From Terriglobia bacterium (GTDB lineage: Bacteria; Acidobacteriota; Thermoanaerobaculia; Thermoanaerobaculales; Thermoanaerobaculaceae), in NCBI GenBank assembly GCA_020073245.1, contig JAIQFQ010000032.1, positions 1 through 42,739 on the forward strand: a DNA stretch of 42,739 nt, written 5' to 3'. Position 1 is the stretch's first letter; the number at the start of each line of letters is the position of its first letter. Shown one piece after another: positions 8,715 to 17,180 of the stretch. The position numbers and the translations under genes are program-made. A model generated the notes under the pieces. The model did not search any database. It was not told where the DNA came from and saw only the letters and a program-made list of their open reading frames with translations.

Positions 8715-10127
8715 ATGGGCGTTCCTCGGTGGTTGCGTCGGTTGACCCCCCTGGCTCTCTCCCTGACGCTACTCGCACAACTGGCGCCTGCGGAGGAGGC
8801 CCTTCCGGACGGGATGCGTGCGCGCATCGACGCGGCGGTCGCCGAGGTCCTCGCGGAGACCGGGGCGCCGAGCGCCTCGATCGCGGTGATCAGGGATGGT
8901 GCGATCGCGTATGTGCGTGCCTACGGCATGGCGCGGCTGGAGACGAAGCTGCCTGCGACGCCCGAGATGCGCTACAGCATCGGCTCGATCAGCAAGCAGT
9001 TCACCGCGGCGGCCGTGCTGCTTCTCGTCGAGGAGGGCGGGCTCTCGCTCGACGACCGCCTGGTGCGTTTCCTTCCCGAGTTGACGCGGGCGAAGGACGT
9101 CACCTTGCGTCAGCTCCTCTCGATGACCTCCGGCTACCAGGACTTCTGGCCGCAGGACTACGTGATGCCGATGATGCTGGAGCCGGTCACCGCGGCCGCG
9201 ATCCTCGACCGCTGGGCGAAGAAGCCGCTCGACTTCGAGCCAGGGACGAAATGGCAGTACAGCAACACGAATTACGTCATCGCCGGACTGATCGTGGAGA
9301 AGGTCAGCCGAACGCCGCTGGTCGATTACCTCAATTTGCGCGTGTTCGCGCCGCTGAGGATGACGACGGTAACCAACATCGACCGGGAGCCCCTCGGCGC
9401 CGCCGACCCCGAGCGCTACCTGCGCTTCGCGCTCGGCCCCCCGCGCCCGGCGCCCAAGGAAGGCCGGGGCTGGCTGTTCGCCGCAGGCGAGCTTGCCATG
9501 ACGGCGCGCGACCTCGCGACGTGGGATGTCTCCGTGATCGCGCAATCGGTGATGCAGCCCGCCTCGTACCGCCAGATGGAGACCGAGATCCAGCTCGCGA
9601 GCGGGGTCGGCGCGCGCTACGGCCTCGGCGTCTCGGTGGGCATGGCCGACGGCCACTGGGTCCTCTCGCACGGCGGCGAGGTCTCCGGCTTCACGGCACA
9701 GAACAACGTGTACCCGGACGACCGCGCGGCGGTCGTGGTGCTGACCAACCTGGACTCGACCAACGCCTCGGGCCAGATCGCCACGAAGGTCGGCAGGCTG
9801 GTCCTCGAGATCCCGGACTCCGAGAAGGCCCCGTCCGTAGAGCTGGCGAGGAAGGTGTTCGAAGGGCTGCAGCACGGCCGGATCGACCGGGCGCTCTTCA
9901 CGGCGAACGCGAGCGCCTATTTCACCGCCCAGGCGCTCGCGGACTTTGCCGCGAGCCTGGCGCCGTTCGGCGCTTCGACGGAGTTCACGCAGCAATCGCA
10001 GTCGCTACGCGGAGGCATGACCCTGCGCCGGTACAGAGCGGTCTTTCCGAAGAAGACATTGCGGGTCACGACGTTCACGATGCCCGACGGCGCGTTCGAG
10101 CAGTACATGGTCGCGGCCTCGGAGTGA
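8715..10127 (+). CDS. Serine hydrolase, class C beta-lactamase/DD-peptidase fold (copy 2)
   Basis: Second exported serine hydrolase, 470 residues, closely similar to the 6142-7560 product along its whole length. Active-site motifs are SISK in YSIGSISKQF, YSN in WQYSNTNY and HGG in SHGGEVSGF. The signal peptide is MGVPRWLRRLTPLALSLTLL, ending near APAEE. The ATG at 8715 has AGGAGGG eight bases upstream; an earlier in-frame start at 8655 would put 20 non-signal residues in front. Gene copy and order suggest a tandem duplication with later divergence, perhaps to widen substrate range. No third copy follows it. Confidence 0.9.
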   Translation: MGVPRWLRRLTPLALSLTLLAQLAPAEEALPDGMRARIDAAVAEVLAETGAPSASIAVIRDGAIAYVRAYGMARLETKLPATPEMRYSIGSISKQFTAAAVLLLVEEGGLSLDDRLVRFLPELTRAKDVTLRQLLSMTSGYQDFWPQDYVMPMMLEPVTAAAILDRWAKKPLDFEPGTKWQYSNTNYVIAGLIVEKVSRTPLVDYLNLRVFAPLRMTTVTNIDREPLGAADPERYLRFALGPPRPAPKEGRGWLFAAGELAMTARDLATWDVSVIAQSVMQPASYRQMETEIQLASGVGARYGLGVSVGMADGHWVLSHGGEVSGFTAQNNVYPDDRAAVVVLTNLDSTNASGQIATKVGRLVLEIPDSEKAPSVELARKVFEGLQHGRIDRALFTANASAYFTAQALADFAASLAPFGASTEFTQQSQSLRGGMTLRRYRAVFPKKTLRVTTFTMPDGAFEQYMVAASE

Positions 10128-10259
10128 GCCAGGCGACCAGTCGGGCATCGACCGAGCGGGCCTGGCCGGCGGCCGCCGCCGACTCCGTCGCATCGAACGC
10201 CCGCACCCGTGACGCCTGATTCGCGCATGTGCTACCTTGAATGACGAGGCAAAGGGCCC

Positions 10260-10613
10260 ATGACGAAGCGCAAGTCTGAGACTCCCATCTATAAGGTCAT
10301 CTTCACCAACCAGGGGCAGGTGTACGAGATCTACGCCGCCCACGTGTCGCAGGGCGAGATGTTCGGGTTCATCGAGGTCGAGCAGCTCCTCTTCGGGGAG
10401 CGCTCGCAGCTCATCGTGGACTCCTCCGAGGAGCGCCTCAAGACCGAGTTCGCCGGCGTGAAGAGGTTCTTTATCCCGATGCACGCGGTCGTCCGCATCG
10501 ACGAGGTGGAGAAGCAGGGCTCCTCGCGAATCACGGCATCCGAGGGCGGGACCAGCGTGGTCAAGGCGTTCCCGGTTCCGGCCGCGCCAGGTAAAGGTCC
10601 CGGCCAGCGCTGA
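10260..10613 (+). CDS. DUF1820 family protein
   Basis: Small cytoplasmic protein of 117 residues. The conserved run IYKVIFTNQGQVYEIYA, then GFIEVEQLLFGERSQLIVD and FIPMHAVVRIDEVEKQG is that of DUF1820, a family of unknown function common in proteobacteria. The tail (GTSVVKAFPVPAAPGKGPGQ) is low-complexity. The gene stands alone, and a shared hairpin separates it from the convergent TonB receptor gene. Confidence 0.85.
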   Translation: MTKRKSETPIYKVIFTNQGQVYEIYAAHVSQGEMFGFIEVEQLLFGERSQLIVDSSEERLKTEFAGVKRFFIPMHAVVRIDEVEKQGSSRITASEGGTSVVKAFPVPAAPGKGPGQR

Positions 10614-10651
10614 CCGTACGCGTCGGGTGTACCCATCAGCCAAGAAGAAGC

Positions 10652-10671
10652 GGGGCGCCCGAAGGCGCCCC
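10652..10671. terminator. Bidirectional hairpin terminator
   Basis: Perfect stem GGGGCGCC/GGCGCCCC with a CGAA loop, between the convergent DUF1820 gene (plus) and TonB receptor gene (minus). The plus-strand A-rich stretch CAAGAAGAAG before it gives a pyrimidine-rich tail for the minus-strand transcript. Confidence 0.7.
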
Positions 10672-10696
10672 GCGCGCATCCAACCAATGTTGCGAT

Positions 10697-13567
10697 CTAG
10701 AAGCTGAACCGTGCGCCGAGCTGGAGCAGGCGTTGCTCCCCCTGGCCGGGGTCGCCCGCATAGCCGTGCGGGACACCGTCGGAAGTGTAGAGCGCTGGGT
10801 TCTTCTTGTTCAGGACGTTGAACATCTCGGCGTACAGCTCGAGGCCGAGGTCCTTGGTGAAGTTGAACGACTTCGCCACGCGTAGGTCGAGCTGCGAGAA
10901 AGCATCGGCGTTGCCGCTGTTGGCGTGCCCCACACCGGGCGCCAGGCTGGTATTCAGCGAGCCCTGTCCGTAGATCGTGTACGGCGTCCCATCGTGGTAG
11001 CGGAACATCCCCGACACCGCGAACCCGTACGGGAACCGGTAGCTGCCCGCCAGTGTGATGCGGTTGCGCGCGTCGGTGTCGAGCGGGCCGACGCAGTAGC
11101 TGCACGTCGGGTTGTACGGGTTGAACGGCTGGTCCTTGTTCGCGCCGCCCGCGTCGGGCTGGTAGTCACTCCGCTTGATGCGGAACTCGTCGGCGCCGGA
11201 CAGGACGCTGCCGGTCGCGCGGGAGAGCGTGTAGAACCCCTGCAGCTCAAACTTCTCGCCGCGCACGTGGATGCCGATGTTGAGCCCCGCGTAGTCGGCG
11301 AACCCGTCGCCGGTCCAGATCCGGAAGGTGCCGGGAACTCCCAGCGACGCGAAGAGCCGGGTCGTGGCATTGATATACGGATTGGCCTTGACCCGGTATG
11401 GCAGGTCATAGTACTTGACCTTCACAGCGTCGAAGGTGAGGCCCACCGCCGGGCTCACCTGCCAGGAGTAGCCGAGCGAGACCTGATCGGTGTGCGGCGG
11501 CTTCAGATTGGGCGAGGCGACATCAAAGGGTTGGCTGGCCCCCAACCCGCACGTGGCGCCCTCGTACAAGGTGCAATCCGGGAGCGGCTGGCCGGGCTGG
11601 AAGTACGACCCGTCAGGGTTCTTGATGCCGTTCGCGTCCGCGACTTCATAGATGATTCCGTAGTGGGACTGCACCACGCCGGCGGCCCACAAGATTGTCG
11701 AGTTGATGTACGGGAAGGCGTAGAAGCGGCCCAGGCCGCCGCGCACGATGTTCTTGCCGTCGCCGTTCATGTCCCACGAGAACCCGAGTCGCGGCGACCA
11801 GTCGTTCTTGTCGTTCTTGAGGGTCGGGTTGCTGGTCTTGAACGGCTGGTACTCCTTGTAGCTGTATGTCGTCTGGGTCGAGAGCATCTGCCAGAGCGCG
11901 CTCGTGGACTGGTTGAGTGTCAGAGCATCGTAGTAGTCGTAGCGCAGCCCGAGGTTGACGGTGAGATTCGGGCTGACCTTCCAGTCGTCCTGGAAGTAGG
12001 CGCTGTACTGCTTGGTGGGCGTGGACTGCCCGTTGAAGCCGCCGTACTTCGTGACGTCGCCGACCACCCAGGCTGGACCGTCCTCCGGACCGGGGATCAT
12101 GCTGTACTGCCCGCTCAACCCCGAGGTGAGGTTGCCGTTGAGCGTCGGCTCGTTCACGAACATGAGGCCCGTCTTGAAGTCGTGGGTGCTGCGGCCGATC
12201 GTCTTGGAGAAGCTGAAGTCGTCCTTGTACTGGTACTTGACCTGGTTCGTGGCTTGCGGGAGGTAGATGTTCTGGCCGATCGAGAAACCGCTCGGGTAGT
12301 AGAGAAGCGGATCGTTCGAGTCGGCCGAGATCAAGTTGTTGAACTTGCTGTACTGGAAGATGAACTCGTTGAGCTTGTCGCTCGATATCTGCGCCGTCCA
12401 TCCCGCGAGGATCGAGGAGGTCTTGTTGGCGGACGTTCCGAGGTTCGAGGGCGCGTAGAGCGAGCCCTGGCCGTACTTGGCGTCGTTCTTCTGGTAGCCG
12501 TAGCGGACCTGCAGGTAGTTCTGCGCGTCCACGTCCCACGTCACCTTGGCGGTGATGAGGTTGTCGTCCGAGGGGATCGGGAACGACTTCCCGTCGAGGC
12601 TCGGCACGATCCCGCCGCTGTCCACGATGTAGCTCTGGTCGACCTTTGTCTTCTCGAAGGTGGCGAAGAAGTGCACCTTGTCCTTGACGATCGGGCCGCC
12701 GAGCGAGGCGCCGTACTGATCACGGTTGTAGGTATTCTTGCCGGTGCCGGCGGCTTTCTCGGACGTCGTCTCCGAGTTCCAGGCCGTGCGGCGGGCGAAT
12801 TCCCAGGCGCTGCCCGCGAACTCATTGGTTCCGCCCTTGGAGATCACCGTCAGGACACCACCGGAGGACGCCCCGTACTCGGCCTTGTACTGCATCGTTT
12901 GGATCTTGAACTCCTGCACCGACTCGAGGTTGAAGTTCTGCAGCGCGCCGCCGATCGTGTCGTCGGTGTTGTCGCCGCCGTCCATGATGTAGTTGACGTT
13001 GCGGCCGCTGCCTCCGTTGAGCTCGATCACGAGATAGCCTGGTTTCGTCGGGTCGGTGTTGTACGCGAGCATCGTGCCGGGGGCGAGGACGCCGAGGTTG
13101 GCGAACTGGCGGCCGTTGAGCGGCAGCGACTGCAGCTCGTTCTGGCTGACGACGGTGCCGATCGAGGGCGTGGTCTCGACCAGCGGAGCCTCGGCCGTGA
13201 CCGTCACCTGCTCGGCGATCTTCGACGACCTCATCGTCACGTCGAGCTTCCGCTCGCTCGCGATGACCACCTCGACGCTCTCGGCCGTCACGGACGCGAA
13301 GCCTGCAAGGTCGGCTTTGAGCGTGTACGTCCCGACCGGCAGCGCCCGGAAGCGGAAGTTCCCGTCGGCATCCGTGAGCGTCGTTCGGCTATAGCCGGTG
13401 GCGGGGTTGGTCACGGTGACCCCGACTCCCGGGAGCGGTGCCTTGCCGTCCGTGAAGGTCCCGGTGAGCGCCCCCGTGGCTGCCTGACCGAGGACCATCG
13501 CCGAGACCAGCAGGCACGCGGCCGCCAGACCCAGCAGGACTAGGTTGCGTTGAGTTCTGAACCTCAT
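10697..13567 (-). CDS. TonB-dependent receptor, Oar-like, with carboxypeptidase regulatory domain
   Basis: Outer-membrane active transporter of 956 residues. A signal peptide (MRFRTQRNLVLLGLAAACLL, ending near VLGQA) is followed by a carboxypeptidase-like beta domain at about 30-105 (GALTGTFTDGKAPLPGVGVT, DGNFRFRALPVGTYTLKADL). A plug domain follows (LPLNGRQFANLGVLAPG, NYIMDGGDNTD, FKIQTMQYKAEYGASSGGVL), then a long beta-barrel ending in the aromatic ARFSF. This architecture is typical of acidobacterial and myxobacterial Oar-type receptors. The start has AGGAGGG upstream (13574-13580). No substrate-specific partner is adjacent. A second, different receptor is at 23045-26032. Confidence 0.92.
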   Translation of the reverse strand: MRFRTQRNLVLLGLAAACLLVSAMVLGQAATGALTGTFTDGKAPLPGVGVTVTNPATGYSRTTLTDADGNFRFRALPVGTYTLKADLAGFASVTAESVEVVIASERKLDVTMRSSKIAEQVTVTAEAPLVETTPSIGTVVSQNELQSLPLNGRQFANLGVLAPGTMLAYNTDPTKPGYLVIELNGGSGRNVNYIMDGGDNTDDTIGGALQNFNLESVQEFKIQTMQYKAEYGASSGGVLTVISKGGTNEFAGSAWEFARRTAWNSETTSEKAAGTGKNTYNRDQYGASLGGPIVKDKVHFFATFEKTKVDQSYIVDSGGIVPSLDGKSFPIPSDDNLITAKVTWDVDAQNYLQVRYGYQKNDAKYGQGSLYAPSNLGTSANKTSSILAGWTAQISSDKLNEFIFQYSKFNNLISADSNDPLLYYPSGFSIGQNIYLPQATNQVKYQYKDDFSFSKTIGRSTHDFKTGLMFVNEPTLNGNLTSGLSGQYSMIPGPEDGPAWVVGDVTKYGGFNGQSTPTKQYSAYFQDDWKVSPNLTVNLGLRYDYYDALTLNQSTSALWQMLSTQTTYSYKEYQPFKTSNPTLKNDKNDWSPRLGFSWDMNGDGKNIVRGGLGRFYAFPYINSTILWAAGVVQSHYGIIYEVADANGIKNPDGSYFQPGQPLPDCTLYEGATCGLGASQPFDVASPNLKPPHTDQVSLGYSWQVSPAVGLTFDAVKVKYYDLPYRVKANPYINATTRLFASLGVPGTFRIWTGDGFADYAGLNIGIHVRGEKFELQGFYTLSRATGSVLSGADEFRIKRSDYQPDAGGANKDQPFNPYNPTCSYCVGPLDTDARNRITLAGSYRFPYGFAVSGMFRYHDGTPYTIYGQGSLNTSLAPGVGHANSGNADAFSQLDLRVAKSFNFTKDLGLELYAEMFNVLNKKNPALYTSDGVPHGYAGDPGQGEQRLLQLGARFSF

Positions 13568-13665
13568 CGAGCCCTCCTCCCTTTCTCCGTGAAGCTGGTT
13601 TCGATTTGGATTCTAGCGTTCACATCACGGAAGATCCAGCTATGTGCTCGTCGTGTCTCCTTTCG

Positions 13666-15825
13666 TCATGATCGATTTGAGGTTTCCGAGGTCGAACGTT
13701 CGAGGCGGGCGAGCAACCGCTGCGCCGCCTGCCGCTGCGCGTCGTACTCATGATTGCCCGCAGTTCGTGCGAGGAAGTCCCTGTACGCCGCGATCGCCCC
13801 GCCGCGGTCGCCTGCGAGCTCCTTGGCGATGGCGAGGTTCAGCCGCGCCTCCTGGAGAGCCGGCGCGAGCGCGAGGGCGCGCTCGAAGTAGGGGAGCGCC
13901 TCCACGGGGCGGTGACGCTGGACATCGAGCGTCCCGATGCCGTTGAGCGGATCCGGGTAGTTTGGGGAGAGCGCAACGGCACGGCGGTACGCCTGCTCCG
14001 CCTCGTCCGGGCGCTTGAGGTCGCGCAACACGTTCCCGAGGTTGTTGAACGCCCGGGCGTCATGGGGGTCGAGCTCGACGACGCAGGAGAACTCGCTCCT
14101 CGCCTGCTCGAGGTCGCCGCGCAGCGCGAGAGCGATGCCAAGGGCGTTGTGGGCCTCCGGCCGGGCGGGGTCGAGCTTGATCGCCGCCGTGAGCGCTTCG
14201 AACGCTTCCGCTGTTCGGCCAGCTTCCTGCAAGGTAACCGCCAGGTTGTACCGGGCCTCGCGGTCCGTCGGGGCGACGGCGATCGCGCGGCGGTAGAGCT
14301 CCGCCGCCCGGGCGGGATCGCCCGTCCGGCGCCACAGCTCGGCCAGCTGGCCGATGAACACCGGGTTCTCCGGGTCGTCGGCGACCAGGGTCTCGAACCG
14401 CCGGCGAGCCTCGTCCGTCCGGCCTCCCATGAACGCCGCGTGCCCTTCCTCGAACGCCCTGAAGAGCACGACCGCGTCCTTTGGGTCCTTGCGCTCCCGG
14501 CCGTCCGCGGGTGTGCCCAGGCTCGCTCCGGCAAGGTACCCGAGGCTCAGCAGCTTGGCGCGGGCATCCGCGTCGAGGGAGTCCCGCGAGGAGGCGGTCG
14601 TCGTTGGATGCCCAACCATGCCGGAGAGAGTCGCCGAGAGCTCGCGGGCCTCTCGCCCTCGCTGCGTAAAGAGGTTGTTGCCTTCGCCGGGATCGGCGCG
14701 GAGATCGTAGAGTTCGGGCCGCGGCGCCGCGATGTACTTGAGGTCCCCGCGCCTCATGCAGGTAACCGGGCTCCACCCGAAGCTCGTGCCGTAGAACGAC
14801 TCGGCGTAGAGATCGGCGGCTGCCGGTTCACGGCGGCGGCGCAGCGCCTGGGAGAGGTCCCGTCCGCAGCCGTGACGAGCCGACTGCTCCGCGAGCGGCC
14901 GCTCGAGCAGCCCCGCGAGCGTCGGCGCGATGTCTACCAGGCTGACCGGGGTCTCGACCACCCACCCGCCCGGCAACGCACCCGGGGCTCGCACGATCAA
15001 AGGCACGCGGAGGCTCGGCTCGTAGACGAGAAGGCCGTGGGTCAGCTCGCCGTGCTCGCCGAGCTCTTCGCCGTGATCACCCACCACCGCGACCACGGTC
15101 CTGCTGGCGAGCCCGCGTTTGTCCAGCTCCACGAACAGGCGGCCCGCCTGGACATCCACCTCGGCGATTCCGCCGTCGTACGGCCTGGCCGCAAACCTCG
15201 TCGCGAACGGCTCGGGCGGCGCGTACGGCGCATGTGCGTCGTAGAGGTGGACCCATGCGAAGAACGGTTTGGAGGCGTCACGATCCAGCCACTCGAGCGT
15301 GCGGTCTACGACAACACGGCCGGGGCGCCTGGCGTCCAGCCCGGCCGCGGTGTCACGGGGGATGTCGTCGTCGTAGCTCCCGAAGCCCCGGTCGAGCCCG
15401 TAGCGATGGTCGAGAACGAACGCGCCGATGAAGGCGCCAGTCCGGTAGCCGGCGCCCGCGAGTTCCGTGGCCAAGGTCGGCGGCAGGTCGGGGAAACGGC
15501 CGAGGCCGTTGTTGCGCAGGCCATGCTCCGTCGGCAGCAGGCCGGAGAGGATCGAGGCGTGAGAGGGCAGCGTGAGAGGGACCGGGGCACTGGCTTCCGC
15601 GAACCGGACACCCTCGGCGGCCAGCCGGTCCAGGTTCGGCGTTTCCGCGCCGTGATCGCCGTACACGCCAAGGTGATCGGCGCGCACCGTGTCCAGGGTC
15701 ACCAGCAACAGGTTGAACCCGGCGGCCGATACGGGACGGTGCATCCACGCGCAGCCCGCGGCGAACAACAGGATGGCGCCCGCGGCAGCTCCCGAAACCG
15801 GCAGTCCCTGCAGCCTCGGTCTCAT
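13666..15825 (-). CDS. Sulfatase-fold (alkaline phosphatase superfamily) lipoprotein fused to TPR repeats
   Basis: 719-residue protein. The N-terminus looks like a lipoprotein or membrane anchor (AAGAILLFAAGCAW, with LFAAGC as lipobox). Residues of about 35-420 form an alkaline-phosphatase-superfamily domain: LLLVTLDTVRADHLG supplies the first metal ligands, VGDHGEELGEHG the second set. The nucleophile region reads LTLPSHASILSG rather than C/S-x-P-S-R, so the formylglycine Cys/Ser and the Arg are missing; Thr would be the nucleophile, as in phosphotransferase relatives. From about 460 to the end lie six or more TPR repeats (for example AEAHNALGIALALRGDLEQA and ARAFNNLGNVLRDLKRPDEA). A consensus promoter at 15852-15879 fixes the start at the ATG 15825. 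Catalytic specificity is unknown. Confidence 0.88.
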   Translation of the reverse strand: MRPRLQGLPVSGAAAGAILLFAAGCAWMHRPVSAAGFNLLLVTLDTVRADHLGVYGDHGAETPNLDRLAAEGVRFAEASAPVPLTLPSHASILSGLLPTEHGLRNNGLGRFPDLPPTLATELAGAGYRTGAFIGAFVLDHRYGLDRGFGSYDDDIPRDTAAGLDARRPGRVVVDRTLEWLDRDASKPFFAWVHLYDAHAPYAPPEPFATRFAARPYDGGIAEVDVQAGRLFVELDKRGLASRTVVAVVGDHGEELGEHGELTHGLLVYEPSLRVPLIVRAPGALPGGWVVETPVSLVDIAPTLAGLLERPLAEQSARHGCGRDLSQALRRRREPAAADLYAESFYGTSFGWSPVTCMRRGDLKYIAAPRPELYDLRADPGEGNNLFTQRGREARELSATLSGMVGHPTTTASSRDSLDADARAKLLSLGYLAGASLGTPADGRERKDPKDAVVLFRAFEEGHAAFMGGRTDEARRRFETLVADDPENPVFIGQLAELWRRTGDPARAAELYRRAIAVAPTDREARYNLAVTLQEAGRTAEAFEALTAAIKLDPARPEAHNALGIALALRGDLEQARSEFSCVVELDPHDARAFNNLGNVLRDLKRPDEAEQAYRRAVALSPNYPDPLNGIGTLDVQRHRPVEALPYFERALALAPALQEARLNLAIAKELAGDRGGAIAAYRDFLARTAGNHEYDAQRQAAQRLLARLERSTSETSNRS

Positions 15826-15851
15826 ACCCTCTGGGAGGACATCTGGGGCCG

Positions 15852-15879
15852 AGCGTAGCACGCGGAGACCGGGTGTCAA
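15852..15879 (-). promoter_or_regulatory. Sigma-70 promoter of the sulfatase/TPR gene
   Basis: On the minus strand, TTGACA (15879-15874), a 16-base spacer and TACGCT (15857-15852). Initiation near 15845 leaves about 20 bases before the ATG at 15825. It lies inside what would be an in-frame N-terminal extension from a GTG at 15906, which argues against that start. Confidence 0.7.
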
Positions 15880-15954
15880 GGTCCGATTGCAGTGCGCCCG
15901 CCGCACGGATGCAGGCTCGACGACCGACGCTCCGCGACGGACGCCTTGCTGGGA

Positions 15955-15960
15955 TAGAAT
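15955..15960 (+). promoter_or_regulatory. -10 box adjacent to start codon
   Basis: TAGAAT eight bases before the ATG at 15969. No Shine-Dalgarno sequence and no clear -35 are seen. This spacing would give a leaderless or nearly leaderless transcript. Confidence 0.4.
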
Positions 15961-15968
15961 GACGGATC

Positions 15969-16376
15969 ATGAGCAAGAACTCGCTGAACTCAGGGCCCAC
16001 CCGGAGGTCGTCCCGTGGCGGAATCGTGCTGGCCCTGCTCCTGGTGGTGGCGGTCGTCGTGGCAACGTTCGTCCTCTACACCCTTTTCGTCCTGCACTGG
16101 AGCTACTCCGACGGGGAGCGCGCGGGGATCCTGCAGAAGTTCTCCCACAAGGGGTGGGTGTGCAAGACCTGGGAGGGCGAGCTGGCGATGTCCATCGTGC
16201 CGGGCGTGACCCCGACGATCTGGGACTTCAGCGTCCGCGACAGGGGCGTCGCCGAGAGGATGAGCGCGGCGGTTGGCAAGCGTGTGACGCTGCACTACAC
16301 CGAACACCGGGGGGTGCCGACGTTGTGCTTCGCCGAGACGCCCTACTTCGTGGACAGCGTCCGCGTGGCGGAGTAG
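15969..16376 (+). CDS. Small conserved single-pass membrane protein
   Basis: Protein of 135 residues with one N-terminal membrane helix (GIVLALLLVVAVVVATFVLY) and a periplasmic domain. The conserved-looking core is YSDGERAGILQKFSHKGWVC, then KTWEGELAMS, VRDRGV and GKRVTLHYTEHRGVP. I recall this pattern from a family of small envelope proteins sometimes labelled 6-phosphogluconate dehydrogenase in databases, a label the sequence does not support: there is no Rossmann motif. Two Cys are present (GWVC and TLCF). It diverges from the sulfatase/TPR gene. Function unknown. Confidence 0.75.
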   Translation: MSKNSLNSGPTRRSSRGGIVLALLLVVAVVVATFVLYTLFVLHWSYSDGERAGILQKFSHKGWVCKTWEGELAMSIVPGVTPTIWDFSVRDRGVAERMSAAVGKRVTLHYTEHRGVPTLCFAETPYFVDSVRVAE

Positions 16377-16539
16377 GACGCGTCAGGCTCTCCCGACCGG
16401 CCGCTCCGAACGGTCGGGCCAATCGCAGTGGTGTGTCAGGATTTCGCTCTGGTCCGGGACGACCGGCATTCGAGTCGGGTGGGCGGGTGGGAATGAACGG
16501 ACGTCATTGGGTAGGTTCCTCGGAGCGGAGGGCATGCGC

Positions 16540-17022
16540 ATGGGCAGGACAGCGATCGCGGTCGGGGCAAAGGCGCCGGCGTTCTCTCTGCCGGACCAGA
16601 GCGGGGGAAAGGTGGCGCTCTCGGGTCTTGCGGAGCGTTGGGTGGTGCTCTACTTCTACCCCAAGGATGACACGCCGGGGTGCACCACCGAGGCGTGCGA
16701 GTTCACCGAGGGGATCGCGGCGTTCGCAGGGCTCGACGCGATCGTCCTCGGGTGCAGCGCGGACTCCCCGGAGAGCCACCGGAAGTTCATCGCCAAGTAC
16801 GGCCTGAAGGTGACGCTCCTGTCCGACCCGGACCACGCCGTGATGCAGGCGTACGGGGCGTGGGGTGAGAAGACGAGCTACGGCCGCACGACGACGGGGG
16901 TGATCCGCTCGACGGTCCTGATCGATCCGAAGGGCGATGTCGCGTACCACTGGCCGAACGTGAAGGCGGCCGGGCACGCCGAGGCCGTGCGTGCCAAGCT
17001 CGCGGCGCTGCGCGCCGGCTGA
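16540..17022 (+). CDS. bcp: Thiol peroxidase, Bcp/PrxQ-type peroxiredoxin
   Basis: Cytoplasmic atypical 2-Cys peroxiredoxin of 160 residues that reduces peroxides using thioredoxin. The active site PKDDTPGCTTEACEF carries the peroxidatic Cys48 and the resolving Cys53, the five-residue spacing of Bcp/PrxQ. APAFSLPDQSGG and VVLYFYP complete the AhpC/TSA fold, with the catalytic Thr45 in TPGC. The ATG at 16540 is chosen because GGAGGG lies seven bases before it; an ATG at 16534 would sit one base from that site. It stands alone between the small membrane protein and the M16 pair. Confidence 0.92.
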   Translation: MGRTAIAVGAKAPAFSLPDQSGGKVALSGLAERWVVLYFYPKDDTPGCTTEACEFTEGIAAFAGLDAIVLGCSADSPESHRKFIAKYGLKVTLLSDPDHAVMQAYGAWGEKTSYGRTTTGVIRSTVLIDPKGDVAYHWPNVKAAGHAEAVRAKLAALRAG

Positions 17023-17180
17023 CCTCGGGCCGTTTCCGACAGCGGCGCGCGGGGGCCGCGGGTGCTATAAGTATAACTTGTGCCAAAGGCGAATCTCAGG
17101 TTTCATCGGGCAACGGAGAGACCTTCTCCGGCTTGCGGTGAGCCACCCGCTCCCGCGGTCTCCTCGAAAGGAGGTTGTGG

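Noticed and set aside
10925..13543. An 872-codon open frame on the plus strand opposite the first TonB receptor
   Set aside because: It is antisense to an unmistakable receptor, Arg/Val/Glu-rich and free of motifs; long antisense frames are expected at this GC content.
13750..15858. A 702-codon plus-strand frame opposite the sulfatase/TPR gene
   Set aside because: Antisense shadow; the minus strand has clear catalytic and TPR motifs and a consensus promoter.
15826..15906. GTG start adding 27 residues to the sulfatase/TPR protein
   Set aside because: A TTGACA-16-TACGCT promoter lies inside it, and the lipoprotein-like signal begins only at the ATG 15825.
17066..17078. TATAAG/TATAAC as -10 box for the M16 operon
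   Set aside because: The AT-rich patch stands out, but there is no -35 at a usable distance and it lies more than 100 bases before the start.
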